Of a DNA stretch of 64,000 nt, positions 50,731 to 58,392 are shown piece after piece. A program made the position numbers and the translations under genes. The first letter of the stretch is position 1; the number at the start of each line of letters is the position of its first letter. Origin of the DNA: Virgisporangium aurantiacum (GTDB lineage Bacteria > Actinomycetota > Actinomycetes > Mycobacteriales > Micromonosporaceae); the NCBI RefSeq assembly GCF_016863635.1, contig NZ_BOPG01000067.1, forward strand, positions 1-64,000. Direction: 5' to 3'. A model generated the notes under the pieces. That model ran no database searches, was not told the origin of the DNA, and saw only the letters and a list, made by a program, of their open reading frames with translations.

Positions 50731-52059
50731 TCAGCCTTTCTCGACCGAGGCTCCCAAAGCGGCAAGCTTGGCCTCGAAGTCCTCGTAGCCGCGCCGGATC
50801 AGCTCCACGCCGTAGACCTTCGAGGTGCCCTCGGCCGCGAGCGCCGCGATCAGGTGGCTGAACCCGGCCCGCAGGTCGGGGATCACCACGTCGTGGGCGA
50901 TCAGCTTCGACGGACCGGCGATCACCGCGGAGTGGGTGAAGTTGCGCCGGCCGAACCGGCACGGCGTGCCGCCCAGGCACTCGCGGTAGGTCTGGATCGT
51001 CGCGCCCATCTGGTTCAGCGCGTCGGTGTAGCCCAGCCGCCGCTCGTACACGGTCTCGTGGACGATCGACAGGCCGCGCGCCTGCGTGAGGGCGACCACC
51101 ATCGGCTGCTGCCAGTCGGTCATGAAGCCGGGGTGCACGTCGGTCTCCAGCAGCACGGCCTTGAGCTCGCCGCCGGGGTGCCAGAACCGGATGCCCCCGG
51201 TGGGGGAGTCGTCGATGTCGAAGGCGCCGCCGACCTTGGTGTACAGGTTCAGGAACGTCATCATGTCGGCCTGGCGGGCGCCCTGCACGTAGACGTCGCC
51301 GCCGGTGGCCAGCGCCGCGGCCGCCCAGCTCGCGGTCTCGATCCGGTCGGGGATCGGCCGGTGGGTGTAGCCGCGCAGGCGGTCGACGCCCTCGATCTCG
51401 ATCACGCGGTCGGTGTGGACGTTGATGATCGCGCCCATCTTCTGCAGGATCGCGATCAGGTCCATGATCTCCGGCTCGACGGCCGCGTTGCGCAGTTCGG
51501 TGACGCCGTGCGCCCGCACCGCCGCGAGCAGCACCTGCTCGGTGGCGCCCACGCTCGGGTAGGGCAGCTCGAACTTGGTGCCCTGCAACCCGTTCGGCGC
51601 GGTGATGTCGAGCCCGGACGGCGTCTTGTCGACGACCGCGCCCATCTCGCGCAGCGCCTGCAGGTGGAAGTCGATCGGCCGGCCGCCGATGTTGCAGCCG
51701 CCCAGGTCGGGGATGAACGCGTGGCCGAGCTTGTGCAGCAGCGGCCCGCAGAACAGGATCGGGATCCGGCTGGATCCGGCGTGGACGTTGATCTCGTCGA
51801 CGTTGGCCCGCTCGACGTTCGACGGGTCGAAGCTCAGTTCACCGGGCAGCTCGCCGTCGGTGACCCGGACGCCGTGCAGTTCGAGGAGACCGCGCACGAT
51901 CTCGACGTCCCGGATCGCCGGCACGTCGTAGAGGCGGCTCGGCGTGTCGCCGAGGAGCGCCGCGACCATCGCCTTCGAGACGAGGTTCTTGGCTCCGCGT
52001 ACGCGGATCTGTCCGCGCAACGGCGAGCCGCCGTGCACGACGAGGACGTCGGTGGTCAA
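50731..52059 (-). CDS. murA: UDP-N-acetylglucosamine 1-carboxyvinyltransferase
   Basis: This 442-residue MurA has RGAKNLVSKAMVAALLGD (Lys and Asn of the substrate site), the catalytic-loop region CLGGTPCRFG with the phosphoenolpyruvate-binding Cys (fosfomycin target), and RAGFSHLIAAL. It starts peptidoglycan precursor synthesis by adding enolpyruvate to UDP-GlcNAc. No ATG or GTG gives the family N-terminus; TTG at 52059 (L-TTDVLVVHGG) is the best start, which may keep translation modest. The 177 bp up to nadA hold a palindrome at 52219 and no other gene. It competes for UDP-GlcNAc with the wecB operon. Confidence 0.94.
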   Translation of the reverse strand: MTTDVLVVHGGSPLRGQIRVRGAKNLVSKAMVAALLGDTPSRLYDVPAIRDVEIVRGLLELHGVRVTDGELPGELSFDPSNVERANVDEINVHAGSSRIPILFCGPLLHKLGHAFIPDLGGCNIGGRPIDFHLQALREMGAVVDKTPSGLDITAPNGLQGTKFELPYPSVGATEQVLLAAVRAHGVTELRNAAVEPEIMDLIAILQKMGAIINVHTDRVIEIEGVDRLRGYTHRPIPDRIETASWAAAALATGGDVYVQGARQADMMTFLNLYTKVGGAFDIDDSPTGGIRFWHPGGELKAVLLETDVHPGFMTDWQQPMVVALTQARGLSIVHETVYERRLGYTDALNQMGATIQTYRECLGGTPCRFGRRNFTHSAVIAGPSKLIAHDVVIPDLRAGFSHLIAALAAEGTSKVYGVELIRRGYEDFEAKLAALGASVEKG

Positions 52060-52218
52060 CGCGGCCTCCAACCGGAAAGTGTGTGGATGACTGTCGGTAG
52101 TCGAACGGATCGATTTTGGACCTGATCCGTGACGTTGCCCGCGCAGCATAACCACAAGACCATCACCTGCGAATCGACCGAGGCGCTGACCTGGCACGAA
52201 GCCGTGAGGGAGTTACGC

Positions 52219-52235
52219 GATTACTCAGAGTGACG
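52219..52235. promoter_or_regulatory. Inverted repeat upstream of murA, same type as at 11579
   Basis: GATTACTCAGAGTGACG shares the 11-mer TTACTCAGAGT with site A at 11581 and the dyad plan GTTACTC-A-GAGTGAC. It lies 160 bp before the murA TTG start and just after the nadA stop, with a further GTTAC 7 bp to its left. Confidence 0.4.
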
Positions 52236-52236
52236 G

Positions 52237-53400
52237 CTATGGGAGGGCGAGCATCTGCGCGAGGGCCACGCGGGCGTGGTGCGCGGTGTCGGCATCGACC
52301 GTGATCTCGTTGACCACGCGGCCCGCGACCAGCTCTTCGAGCGCCCACACGAGGTGCGGGAGATCGATGCGGTTCATCGTCGAGCAGTAGCAGACGGTTC
52401 GATCGAGGAACATGATCTGCTTGTCGGGGTGCGCGTTGCCGAGCCGCCGCACGAGGTTCAGCTCGGTGCCGATGGCCCACTTGCTGCCGGCCGGCGCCGC
52501 CTCGATGGCCTTGATGATGTATTCGGTCGACCCGACCTGGTCGGCGGCGAGCACGACGTCGTGGCGGCACTCCGGGTGCACCAGCACGTTGACGCCCGGC
52601 ACCCGCTCGCGCACCTCACGGACGCTGTCGAGCGTGAACCGGCCGTGCACGGAGCAGTGCCCGCGCCAGAGGATCATCTTCGCGTCGCGCAACTGCTCCT
52701 CGGTGAGGCCACCGCTCGGCTTGTGCGGGTCGTACAGCACGCAGTCGTCGAGGCTCAGCCCGAGTTCGAGCACGGCGGTGTTGCGGCCGAGATGCTGGTC
52801 GGGCAGGAAGATGACCCGCTCGCCGCGCTCGAACGCCCACTTCAGCGCCCGCTCGGCGTTCGACGACGTGCACACCGTGCCGCCGTTGCGCCCGACGAAG
52901 CCCTTGATGTCGGCGCTGGAGTTCATGTAGGTGATCGGCACCGTCGTGGCGGCCAGGCCCAGCTCGGTGAGCCGGTCCCAGGCGGCCTCGACCTGGCCGA
53001 GCACGGCCATGTCGGCCATCGAGCAGCCGGCGGCGAGGTCGGGCAGGATCACCTTCTGCTCGGGACCGGTGAGGATGTCGGCCGACTCGGCCATGAAGTG
53101 CACGCCGCAGAACACGATGTACTTCGCCTCGGGGCGGGCCGCCGCGTCGCGGGCGAGCTTGAACGAGTCGCCGGTGACGTCGGCGAACTGGATGACCTCG
53201 TCGCGCTGGTAGTGGTGCCCCAGGATGAAGAGCCGGTCGCCGAGCGCGGCCTTGGCGGCGGCGGCCCGGGTGACCAGGTCGGGGTCGCTGGGCGAGGGCA
53301 GCTCGCCCGGACAGTCGACACCACGCTCGCTCGACGGATCGCTACCGCGGCCGAGCAGCAACAGGGCGGTGGCGGTGGGTGACGGCTCAGTAAAGCTCAC
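52237..53400 (-). CDS. nadA: Quinolinate synthase
   Basis: This 387-residue NadA has FILGHHYQRDEV, three 4Fe-4S ligand candidates (Cys98 in VFCGVHFMAES, Cys250 in GHCSVH or Cys278 in HPECRH, and Cys337/Cys339 in TVCYCSTM) and DPHKPSGGLT. It condenses iminoaspartate with dihydroxyacetone phosphate to quinolinate, the NAD precursor. The GTG at 53400 (VSFTEPSPTA) is chosen; the frame is open 36 codons upstream through an AT-rich promoter. nadB and nadC do not follow, which is unusual. nadE at 8266 completes the pathway. Confidence 0.94.
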   Translation of the reverse strand: MSFTEPSPTATALLLLGRGSDPSSERGVDCPGELPSPSDPDLVTRAAAAKAALGDRLFILGHHYQRDEVIQFADVTGDSFKLARDAAARPEAKYIVFCGVHFMAESADILTGPEQKVILPDLAAGCSMADMAVLGQVEAAWDRLTELGLAATTVPITYMNSSADIKGFVGRNGGTVCTSSNAERALKWAFERGERVIFLPDQHLGRNTAVLELGLSLDDCVLYDPHKPSGGLTEEQLRDAKMILWRGHCSVHGRFTLDSVREVRERVPGVNVLVHPECRHDVVLAADQVGSTEYIIKAIEAAPAGSKWAIGTELNLVRRLGNAHPDKQIMFLDRTVCYCSTMNRIDLPHLVWALEELVAGRVVNEITVDADTAHHARVALAQMLALP

Positions 53401-53404
53401 GTTG

Positions 53405-53410
53405 ATAATA
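53405..53410 (-). promoter_or_regulatory. AT-rich -10 candidate for nadA
   Basis: TATTAT on the minus strand lies 4 bp before the nadA GTG within AATTATTATCAACGTG, one of the few AT-rich islands in the window. The spacing would give a leaderless or nearly leaderless mRNA. The element could also serve the divergent glycerate kinase. Confidence 0.4.
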
Positions 53411-53470
53411 ATTGCACGGCGCCGGCCGCCTATTCCCGGCCGCGGGTTGTGACCTGGAAGACTCCGCTGC

Positions 53471-54595
53471 ATGCGGGTGCTCATCTGTCCGGACAAGTTC
53501 GCCGGCACGCTGTCGGCCGTCGAGGTCGCCGCCGCGGTCGAGGCCGGCTGGCGGGCGCAGGCCCCGCGCGACGAGGTGGTGACGCTCCCGCTGGCCGACG
53601 GCGGACCCGGGTTCGTCGAGGTGCTGCACGCCGCGCTCGGCGGTCACCGGCTCCCGGTGCCGACGATCGACCCGCTCGGCCGCCGGGTCGCCGGCGAGGT
53701 GCTGGTCAGCGGCGACACCGCGTACGTCGAGAGCGCGCAGGCGTGCGGCCTGCACCTGCTCGACCCGGGCGAGCGCGACCCGAACCGGGCCACCTCGTAC
53801 GGGCTGGGCGTGCTGCTGGTGGCCGCGATGGAGTCGGGTGTCCGCCGGGTGGTGGTCGGCCTCGGCGGATCGGCCACCAACGACGCCGGTGCCGGCATGC
53901 TCGCCGCGCTCGGCGCGGCACCGGTCGACGACGCGGGCCTGGTGCTGCCGTACGGCGGCGCCGCGCTGATCGGCTGCGCCGGCCTCTCCGGCCCGCCGCG
54001 GCTGCGGCCGGGCGTGGCGCTGGTCGCGGCGACCGACGTCGACAACCCGCTGACCGGCCTGCACGGCGCGAGCGCGATCTTCGGACCGCAGAAGGGCGCC
54101 TCGCTGGAGGACGTCATGCGGCTCGACGCCGCGTTGGAGCGCTTTGCGGGCGTCCTCGAAAAAGATCTTCCAGACGTTCCCGCGGAGCTCGCCGCGCGGC
54201 CCGGAGCCGGCGCTGCCGGCGGCCTCGGCGCCGCGCTGCTGGCGCTCGGCGCGACGGTCGAGTCCGGGATCGGACTGGTGCGCGCGGCCGTCGGCCTGGA
54301 CGCCGCGCTCGACGACTCCGACCTGGTGATCACCGGCGAGGGCTCGTTCGACCACCAGTCGCTGCGCGGCAAGGTGGTGTCGGGCGTCGCGGCCGGTGCG
54401 CGCGACCGCGGGCTCGCGTGCGTGGTTCTGGCGGGACGCGTGAGCGCCGGGCGCCGGGAGGCGGCCGCGGCGGGCGTCACCGAGACGTTTTCCCTGGTCG
54501 ACGAGCTGGGTGGGGTCAACGCGGCGATGGCCCGCCCCGAGGAGGGGCTGCGGAGACTCGCATCACGGCTCGCCGGACAGTGGGCCGGTTCCTGA
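53471..54595 (+). CDS. Glycerate kinase (GlxK type)
   Basis: This 374-residue kinase has VLICPDKFAGTLSA at the N-terminus, LPLADGGPG, the block VGLGGSATNDAGAGMLAALG for nucleotide binding, FGPQKGAS, and ITGEGSFDHQSLRGKVVSGVA. It phosphorylates D-glycerate to 2- or 3-phosphoglycerate, feeding glyoxylate-derived carbon into glycolysis. It starts with ATG 70 bp after divergent nadA. From memory its position matches Rv2205c of M. tuberculosis. Confidence 0.94.
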   Translation: MRVLICPDKFAGTLSAVEVAAAVEAGWRAQAPRDEVVTLPLADGGPGFVEVLHAALGGHRLPVPTIDPLGRRVAGEVLVSGDTAYVESAQACGLHLLDPGERDPNRATSYGLGVLLVAAMESGVRRVVVGLGGSATNDAGAGMLAALGAAPVDDAGLVLPYGGAALIGCAGLSGPPRLRPGVALVAATDVDNPLTGLHGASAIFGPQKGASLEDVMRLDAALERFAGVLEKDLPDVPAELAARPGAGAAGGLGAALLALGATVESGIGLVRAAVGLDAALDDSDLVITGEGSFDHQSLRGKVVSGVAAGARDRGLACVVLAGRVSAGRREAAAAGVTETFSLVDELGGVNAAMARPEEGLRRLASRLAGQWAGS

Positions 54596-54685
54596 GAGCG
54601 TGAGATACTGGGAATGCTGTCCGTGGCGACGCGTGTTGACCACCACGACGTGTCCCAAATTTCAAGCGCCAAGGAGCACCACATC

Positions 54686-55057
54686 GTGACCGCTTCGCAC
54701 ACCGAAGAAGTCAAGGAAGGCGCCGCGAAGAACACCGGCGTGACCCTCACCGACTCCGCCTTGGCGAAGGCCAAGGCTCTTCTGGCTCAGGAGGGTCGCG
54801 ACGACCTTCGGCTGCGCGTCCGCGTGCAGCCGGGTGGTTGTTCCGGCCTGCGGTACGAACTGTTCTGGTGCGACCGCCCGCTCGACGGTGACAAGGTCGA
54901 CGCCTACGACGGGTTCGAGTTCGTGGTCGACCGGATGAGCATCCCGTACCTGTCCGGTGCCAGTATCGACCACCTCGACCGCATCGACGCCCAGGGTTTC
55001 GTCATCGAGAACCCCAACGCCCAGGGCTCGTGCGCCTGCGGCGACTCGTTCCACTAG
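54686..55057 (+). CDS. erpA: A-type iron-sulfur carrier (ErpA/HesB family)
   Basis: The 123-residue protein has the three invariant cysteines of A-type carriers: Cys52 in QPGGCSGLRYELF and Cys116, Cys118 in GSCACGDSF. It carries and delivers Fe-S clusters to target proteins, of which this window holds several (LipA, NadA, QcrA). The GTG at 54686 follows AAGGAGC; 24 more codons are open upstream but lack similarity. It lies close to adoK, glycerate kinase and the ctaC/qcrB region, as in mycobacteria. The name erpA is by family; HesB-like is equally valid. Confidence 0.92.
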   Translation: MTASHTEEVKEGAAKNTGVTLTDSALAKAKALLAQEGRDDLRLRVRVQPGGCSGLRYELFWCDRPLDGDKVDAYDGFEFVVDRMSIPYLSGASIDHLDRIDAQGFVIENPNAQGSCACGDSFH

Positions 55058-55070
55058 ATCTTTCGTGTTC

Positions 55071-55104
55071 GATGGCCCTACCGGACCCGTCCGGTAGGGC
55101 CATC
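55071..55104. terminator. 16-bp hairpin after the A-type carrier
   Basis: GATGGCCCTACCGGAC (55071-55086) pairs perfectly with GTCCGGTAGGGCCATC (55089-55104) over two bases, so the real loop opens further. It starts 13 bp after the stop codon and precedes the adoK promoter (TACGCT at about 55117). Confidence 0.85.
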
Positions 55105-55163
55105 GTCATCTCGGTACGCTGACGCTGCCGGAATTTCGCCCTCCGTCCATCTGGGGTTCCCCT

Positions 55164-56141
55164 ATGAAGATCGCCGTCACCGGCTCGATCGCCACCGACC
55201 ACCTCATGCATTTCCCTGGTCGCTTCGCCGAGCAGTTGCTCCCCGACCAGCTGCACAAGGTGTCGCTGTCGTTCCTCGTCGACGATCTGGTGGTCCGCCG
55301 CGGTGGCATCGGCCCCAACATCTGCTTCGGCCTGGCCCAGCTCGGTGTGCCGGCCTCGCTGGTGGGCGCGGTCGGGTCCGACTTCGCCGAGTACCGGTCG
55401 TGGCTCGAGCGCCACGGCGTCGACTGCGGGTCGGTGCTCGTGAGTGAGACGGCCCACACCGCCCGGTTCGTCTGCACCACCGACGACGACCTGTGCCAGA
55501 TCGCGTCGTTCTACGCCGGTGCGATGTCCGAGGCCCGCAACATCGAGCTGGCACCCACCGCCGATCGGCTCGGCGGGCTCGACCTGGTGCTGGTCAGCCC
55601 GAACGACCCGGTGGCGATGTTCCGCCATACCGAGGAGTGCCGCCAGCGCGGCTTCCCGTTCGTCGCCGACCCGTCGCAGCAGCTGGCCCGCATGTCGGGC
55701 GAGGAGGCCCGCCAGCTCATCGACGGCGCCGCGTACCTGATCACCAATGACTACGAGGCCGACCTGCTGCGCTCGAAGACCGGCCTCACCGACAGCGACC
55801 TGCTCGGGCTGGTCGGGGTGCAGGTCACCACGCTGGGCGCGCAGGGCGTGCGGATCGTCGGCACGGACCTGCCGGCCCCGATCGAGGTCCCGGCGGCCCG
55901 CGAGGTGCAGATCCTCGACCCGACCGGCGTCGGCGACGGCTTCCGGGCCGGGTTCTTCGCCGGCGTGTCGTGGGGGCTGTCGCTGGAGCGGTCGGCCCAG
56001 GTCGGCGCGCTGCTGGCGACGCTGGTGCTGGAGGCGTTCGGCGGCCAGGAGTACACCGTCCGCGGCGACGAGTTCGCCAAGCGCCTGGCCGAGTCGTACG
56101 GCGACCAGGCCGCCGACGAGGTCCGCGCGCTCCTCCCGTGA
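55164..56141 (+). CDS. adoK: PfkB-family adenosine kinase
   Basis: The 325-residue ribokinase-fold protein closely resembles, from memory, mycobacterial adenosine kinase Rv2202c: MKIAVTGSIATDHLM..FPG, KVSLSFLVDDL, RRGGIGPNICFGLAQLG (substrate loop), FVADPSQQLARMSGEE, and DPTGVGDGFRAGFF with the catalytic base Asp near 258. It phosphorylates adenosine or another nucleoside/sugar with ATP. Fructose or ribose specificity cannot be excluded. It starts with ATG, and -10-like TACGCT lies 40 bp upstream. The thioredoxin-like gene begins 69 bp later. Confidence 0.88.
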   Translation: MKIAVTGSIATDHLMHFPGRFAEQLLPDQLHKVSLSFLVDDLVVRRGGIGPNICFGLAQLGVPASLVGAVGSDFAEYRSWLERHGVDCGSVLVSETAHTARFVCTTDDDLCQIASFYAGAMSEARNIELAPTADRLGGLDLVLVSPNDPVAMFRHTEECRQRGFPFVADPSQQLARMSGEEARQLIDGAAYLITNDYEADLLRSKTGLTDSDLLGLVGVQVTTLGAQGVRIVGTDLPAPIEVPAAREVQILDPTGVGDGFRAGFFAGVSWGLSLERSAQVGALLATLVLEAFGGQEYTVRGDEFAKRLAESYGDQAADEVRALLP

Positions 56142-56210
56142 GCGGAATCTCCTACTTGAGCAGTAGGAGAGGATGGTTTTTCCGGCCGGCGGCGGCTAAA
56201 TTCCTGATCG

Positions 56211-56600
56211 GTGGGAGTTTCCGGGAGTGGATGGATCGTGGCGGCCGCCGTGCTGGGGGCCGCCACGATCCTCGGCGTCTGGTGGCGCCGGCGGCAGGGG
56301 CGGTTCACGGCGGTCGGCACGGCCGTTGGCACGTCTGCGGCGGCCGGCGCGGGCACGTTGCTGCTGTTCACCACGCCCACCTGCACGTCGTGCCACCGGG
56401 TGCGGGAACTGTGCGCCACCGTCGGCGTCGGGTACGAGGAGGTTGACGCCTCCGTCGAGGTCGATCGGGCCCGCGCCTTCGACGTGTGGCGCGCGCCGAC
56501 CCTGTTCGTGATCGACGGCGCGGGCGTCCCCGTCTGGCGGGCCACCGGTGTTCCGGACCGGGACGAGCTGGTCGCGGCCGTCGCGGGAGCGACCAGATGA
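56211..56600 (+). CDS. Membrane-anchored thioredoxin-like protein
   Basis: The 129-residue protein has an N-terminal helix (GWIVAAAVLGAATILGVWW) followed by a thioredoxin fold with active site Cys58-TS-Cys61 in FTTPTCTSCHRV and the cis-Pro loop RAPTLFVID. The helix followed by an arginine-rich WWRRRQGR suggests a cytoplasmic thioredoxin domain by the positive-inside rule. It starts with GTG and overlaps the DUF4395 gene by ATGA. Together they probably act in thiol or sulfur transfer at the membrane. Confidence 0.85.
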   Translation: MGVSGSGWIVAAAVLGAATILGVWWRRRQGRFTAVGTAVGTSAAAGAGTLLLFTTPTCTSCHRVRELCATVGVGYEEVDASVEVDRARAFDVWRAPTLFVIDGAGVPVWRATGVPDRDELVAAVAGATR

Positions 56601-57004
56601 AGCTGGACCCGCGTGGGCCGCGCTTCGTCGCGGCGGTCACCACCGTGGTGCTCGTCGTGGTGCTCGTCACCGGGAGCGGCTGGCTGGCCCTCGCGCAGAC
56701 GGCGGTCTTCGCGGCCGGTTCCGTCGACCCGCGCTGGAACCCGTACGCCCTCGCGTACCGGTGGCTCGTGCAGCCCCGCCTGGGCCCGCCGGCCGAGCGG
56801 GAGGACGCGGCGCCGGTGCGGTTCGCGCAGCGGGTCGGATTCGTGTTCCTCGCCGTGGCGACGGCCGGTTACCTGAGCGGACTCACCGCGCTGGGCGTGA
56901 CGTTCGCCGGGTTCGGCCTGGCGGCCGCGTTCCTCAACGCCGTGTTCGGGCTCTGCCTCGGGTGCGAGGTGTACCTGCTGCTGGCCCGGGCGCGGAAGGC
57001 CTAA
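56597..57004 (+). CDS. DUF4395 membrane protein
   Basis: The 135-residue protein has the DUF4395 start KLDPRGPRFVAAVTTVVLVVVL, a cytoplasmic or periplasmic loop (DPRWNPYALAYRWLVQPRLGPP), and helices FVFLAVATAGYLSGL and AAFLNAVFGLCLGCEVYLLLA, with a Cys pair in LCLGCE. DUF4395 proteins often neighbour thioredoxin- and TusA-like genes; their role in moving sulfur or redox equivalents across the membrane is unproven. The ATG is set by overlap with the upstream gene. Its stop overlaps the convergent TusA stop by 4 bp. Confidence 0.87.
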   Translation: MKLDPRGPRFVAAVTTVVLVVVLVTGSGWLALAQTAVFAAGSVDPRWNPYALAYRWLVQPRLGPPAEREDAAPVRFAQRVGFVFLAVATAGYLSGLTALGVTFAGFGLAAAFLNAVFGLCLGCEVYLLLARARKA

Positions 57005-57207
57005 CGCAACCGGCGCACGTCGTACCCCTCGTCGACGGCGCCGACGAACTCCTGGCCGCGCATCCGGCACCACGCGGGGATGTCGACGGCCGCCGCCGGG
57101 TCGTCGGCCAGAACCCGCACCACGGAACCGATGTCGACGTCGGGCACCAGGCGGGCCAGCTCGATCACCGGCAGCGGGCACCGCTTGCCCCGGCAGTCCA
57201 GCACCAT
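57001..57207 (-). CDS. TusA-family sulfurtransferase
   Basis: The 68-residue protein matches TusA/SirA: MVLDCRGKRCPLPVIELAR with the sulfane-carrying Cys10 in CPLP, then VRVLADDPAAAVDIPAWCRMRGQEF. It accepts sulfur from a cysteine desulfurase as persulfide and passes it on. It is ATGA-coupled to the cysteine desulfurase upstream, a direct donor-acceptor pair. A second Cys in the DIPAWC motif is typical of the family. It was easy to overlook because the frame stays open far upstream. Confidence 0.9.
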   Translation of the reverse strand: MVLDCRGKRCPLPVIELARLVPDVDIGSVVRVLADDPAAAVDIPAWCRMRGQEFVGAVDEGYDVRRLR

Positions 57208-58292
57208 CACAGCCCCGTCACCCCGGCCTCCGCCCGCAGCCGCTCGACCACGCCCGGCAGCACCGCCAGGAAGCGGTCGACCTCCCCCTCGGTGGTGTCC
57301 CGGTGGAACGACAGCCGCACGTTCCCGTGCGTCAGCACGCCCATCGCCGCCAGTACGTGCGACGGCCGCAGCGTGTCGGCCGTGCACGCCGACCCCGACG
57401 ACACCGCGAACCCCTCCCGCGCCAGGCCGTGCAGCAGCGCCTCGCCGTCGACGTACAAGCAGGAGAACGTGACGATGTGCGGCAACCGGTCGACCGGGTC
57501 GCCCACCACCTCGACGTCCGGCACCGACGTGGACAGGGCCGCGCGCACGCGGTCCACCAAGGCACTTAAACGCGACGACTCGGCCGCAGCGTCCGCGATC
57601 ACCGCGCGCAGTGCGGCGGCGGCCCCGACGACCAGCGGGATGTTCACCGGCGGCGCCATCGGCCGCCGGTCGGCCCAGCTGGCGCCCTTGCGCACCACCA
57701 GGAACCCCACCCCCGCGGGTCCGCCCCACTTGCGCGCGCTCGCCGACAACAGCGACCACCCCGCGGGTACGGCGTGCCGCCCCACGGACTGCGCCGCGTC
57801 GACGTACAACGGCACACCCGCCTCGCGACACGCCTCCGCCACCGCCGCGACGGGCTGCGTCGTGCCCACCTCGTGGTTGGCGCTCTGCAGCGCGGCCACG
57901 GCGGCGTCCGTGGTGCGCACGGCCGCGGCGAAGGCGCCGGCATCGACCCGGCCGAGACGATCCACGACGACGCCGTGAGCACGCTTTCCGGCGGCCTTGA
58001 TGACAGCGGAGTGCTCGACGGCCGAGTGCACCACCGCACCGTCGCGCACGACGCCGTTGATGGCGAGGTGGGCGGCCTCGGTGCCGCCGGAGGTGAGGAC
58101 CAGTTCGTCGGGGCGCGCGCCCACCGCGCCGGCCAGCACCTCGCACGACGCGTCGAGCAGCTGGCGGGCCTGCCGCGCGACCGGATAGAGCTTGCCGGGG
58201 TCGGCCCAGCCGGCGTCCTGAGCGGCGAGCATGGCCTCCCGCGCCACCGGATGCAGGGGGGTGGCCGTTGCGGCGTCGAAATAACCGATCAC
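57207..58292 (-). CDS. Cysteine desulfurase (NifS-like)
   Basis: This 361-residue class V aminotransferase-fold enzyme has LTSGGTEAAHLAI, the aspartate ligand in PLYVDAAQSVG, pyridoxal-phosphate Lys188 in SARKWGGPAG and catalytic Cys303 in SSGSACTADTLRPS, both in the IscS-type positions. It converts cysteine to alanine, leaving persulfide sulfur. The GTG at 58292 is 6 bp after a TACCGT -10 box, so the mRNA is probably leaderless; the frame is open 28 codons upstream. Its partner is the TusA-like protein encoded directly after it. Confidence 0.93.
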   Translation of the reverse strand: MIGYFDAATATPLHPVAREAMLAAQDAGWADPGKLYPVARQARQLLDASCEVLAGAVGARPDELVLTSGGTEAAHLAINGVVRDGAVVHSAVEHSAVIKAAGKRAHGVVVDRLGRVDAGAFAAAVRTTDAAVAALQSANHEVGTTQPVAAVAEACREAGVPLYVDAAQSVGRHAVPAGWSLLSASARKWGGPAGVGFLVVRKGASWADRRPMAPPVNIPLVVGAAAALRAVIADAAAESSRLSALVDRVRAALSTSVPDVEVVGDPVDRLPHIVTFSCLYVDGEALLHGLAREGFAVSSGSACTADTLRPSHVLAAMGVLTHGNVRLSFHRDTTEGEVDRFLAVLPGVVERLRAEAGVTGL

Positions 58293-58298
58293 GACACA

Positions 58299-58304
58299 AC
58301 GGTA
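58299..58304 (-). promoter_or_regulatory. -10 element of the cysteine desulfurase-tusA operon
   Basis: TACCGT on the minus strand lies exactly 6 bp from the GTG start at 58292 with no ribosome site, the leaderless pattern. Confidence 0.5.
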
Positions 58305-58342
58305 CGTTCGGCCCCCACGCCAAACCGGACGACGACGTCGAG

Positions 58343-58348
58343 TAATGT
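58343..58348 (+). promoter_or_regulatory. -10 element of ctaC
   Basis: TAATGT lies 44 bp before the ctaC GTG in the 100-bp divergent gap shared with the cysteine desulfurase. A ribosome site AGGAG (58381-58385) follows, so this transcript has a leader. Confidence 0.4.
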
Positions 58349-58392
58349 GCGGACTTGATCGGTTGTTTGCCGTCAAAGGCAGGAGCTCTCAG

